Assembly: GCF_004337985.1 (NCBI RefSeq) | Contig: NW_021940918.1 | Coordinates: 2,770,169 to 2,834,168, forward strand | Length of the DNA stretch: 64,000 nucleotides | Origin: Pyricularia pennisetigena | Lineage: Eukaryota > Ascomycota > Sordariomycetes > Magnaporthales > Pyriculariaceae | Direction of reading: 5' to 3' | Shown: one piece after another, positions 62,529 through 64,000 of the stretch | How positions within the stretch are numbered: the stretch's first letter is position 1 | Layout of the letters: each line of letters opens with the position of its first letter | Program-made: the position numbers and the translations under genes | Notes under the pieces: model-generated | Seen by the model: only the letters and a program-made list of their open reading frames with translations | Told to the model about the DNA's origin: nothing | Databases searched by the model: none

Positions 62529-64000
62529 GATCGAATGAAATGAGGAGCGAGTTCCCGCAACTACGGTACGGTACTTTGAGTTTTGGAGCCGGGTGGGCTA
62601 TACCCCTACAGAAAGAAGAGAAACAAGCCAGTGCCGCCCCGTTGCTGTGGATGGGATGGGCAAATTATTAGCCCGGGGATTATGGGCGGGCCAATTTTTT
62701 GGAGGCTGTGCAATTCGCAGTTGTCACTGTGGCTATTCCGAGCTGAAGAACACGAGATTTGTCCCGACCAGCAAATCGCCGTGATTTAACATCCAACCAA
62801 TGCAAATTCACCAAAGTACAAAACATTGAGCAGCAGTACTCGAATCTCGCCAGAAATGACATCCACTTGTTACCCGCTGTAATTTACCACGGACCCTTCT
62901 GTTTGAGTAGCAGATGCAACCTCAAAGGGCAGTCAAATTTGTGGGTTTCGTTTCAAGCGGACAATGGACACGGAAAAGGCGGGCCCGCTAAACCTTTCCG
63001 TCACATATCTGTTTGGCCATTGGAGTTCACGACACGACAGGTTTAACAGACTCCTTGTTGATTGTTGTGAGCCACTGGCATCGGACGAAAATCGTGCACC
63101 GCCTCAAACACGGACTTTTTTTTTTCTCACTTTTGGCCGGGCCTGAGAGCTGACGCCCGACCTTCAACCCACCGAGTAATATGGTCGGTCCATCTTGCAC
63201 TCAAAGTCTGAGTTGATCTGATATAAACAAAAAGAAAAAAAGATGGAATGGTTTGGATTTGGTGTCTAATGTTCGTTCTCCAAGTTCCTTAAACTACCCA
63301 ATGTTAGATCCCTAAGTACAGTCGGTAGGATAGGCTAAATCCGAGTCCGAGGTAGGTTGATTGTCTCGTTCTTTTAGCGTCCACGGGAATAGATCGGGCA
63401 AACCCGCAAAGGGAGAAGAAATTCAATAGAACTAAAATAAAACAGGGGCTCTCTTGAACCAGGTAGGCTTCGGCCAGCACAGTTGTAGTAGGCGTGTACA
63501 AATTCCCAAGGGTCTCCACGCCAATCGGTGGGTCGGTGTTTTATCGTCTCCGCGGTTCCCCCTGGCACAGGGCTGACTGCACTGGACTTGCCTGAGCTGT
63601 GCGGGCTGTGCGGGCTTGCTGGCTGTGATCCTCAAGCCAAGGCAGATCTGAGTACCTGAATGCCCGGGGACTGTGCAAGCTGCAAGGCTTCTGGTTTACT
63701 CTACAGGAACATGGCCCGATCGGAATTTCTGAGCAAACCGCGCTGGGATAATTATACTCTCAGCAGTTGTGCAATACATACAGCAGAGCGGCTTACAGCG
63801 GCCCCATTGTCCAGGTTTTGTTGCTCAACAACGGACCTCCTTGACAAACAGTACGGAGTATTCTCCTATTACAGTGTTACAGCCTAGGCGAGATGGTTTG
63901 ACTAGATGGATCCCTGGATACCTCAATGCGCTATGATCGGTCCCGAGAATATCTGGGCTCCTGCTTCAACTTGCTTAAAATACTCTTCGTTAGTCTAGCC

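Larger units (their letters stand above)
61386..64000. promoter_or_regulatory. Long upstream region of the bZIP gene
   Basis: At least 2.6 kb without a recognisable gene. It contains a GATT tetranucleotide repeat near the start codon and an A35 tract. Such long leaders often hold upstream reading frames in fungal bZIP genes, but I could not establish a specific one. Confidence 0.5.

Overview
The window reads as nuclear DNA of a filamentous ascomycete, most likely a Sordariomycete; Magnaporthales is a guess from overall protein style and not proven. The reasons are the many short GT-AG introns (about 50-140 nt), roughly one gene per 3.5 kb, fungal-type carbohydrate enzymes (GH38, GH115, AA9 with a CBM1, intracellular GH13), a fungal zincophore-type antigen, and A/T homopolymers scattered through introns and spacers. 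There is one assembly gap (22558-22628) and one extreme poly(A) tract (13256-13621). I saw no rRNA, tRNA, CRISPR or complete transposon.

Left part (1-13 kb): a truncated sodium/neurotransmitter-type symporter (-), then a carbohydrate-active group. A GH38 alpha-mannosidase (-) is divergent from a GH115 alpha-glucuronidase (+), which converges with an AA9 lytic polysaccharide monooxygenase (-) only 89 bp away. The AA9 gene has no usable GT donor at its first intron. After the poly(A) tract comes a 2153-residue DOCK-family Rho/Rac exchange factor (13.9-20.4 kb, -), then about 3.3 kb without a gene that includes the assembly gap, then an Asp f 2/Pra1-like secreted zinc-binding protein (23.7-24.8 kb, -).

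Middle part (26-34 kb) looks like an accessory segment. Two paralogous zinc-finger genes lie on the minus strand with a short unknown gene between them. One of the two (26352-28360) is a mosaic: a MULE/FAR1-type zinc-binding region, a bipartite paired-like helix-turn-helix of Tc1/mariner type, and the fungal zinc-finger module, with no transposase core. Its exons sum to 3n+1 because of one extra base in an A5 run. I consider this gene the most novel object in the window.

Right part (34-64 kb) is mostly conserved housekeeping: a nitrilase (-), chorismate synthase (-) divergent from a mitochondrial lipoate-protein ligase (+), the Vps11 subunit of HOPS/CORVET (-), the mismatch-repair/meiotic endonuclease subunit MLH3 (-), a Ser/Thr-rich protein (+), a long acidic membrane-anchored protein with a poly-Q tract (-), an intracellular GH13 alpha-amylase (+) with two possible C-termini, and a bZIP transcription factor (-) with at least 2.6 kb of gene-free DNA upstream. 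Exon models were worked out by hand from splice signals. Where I give exon joins, their lengths sum to a multiple of three except in the frameshifted mosaic gene.
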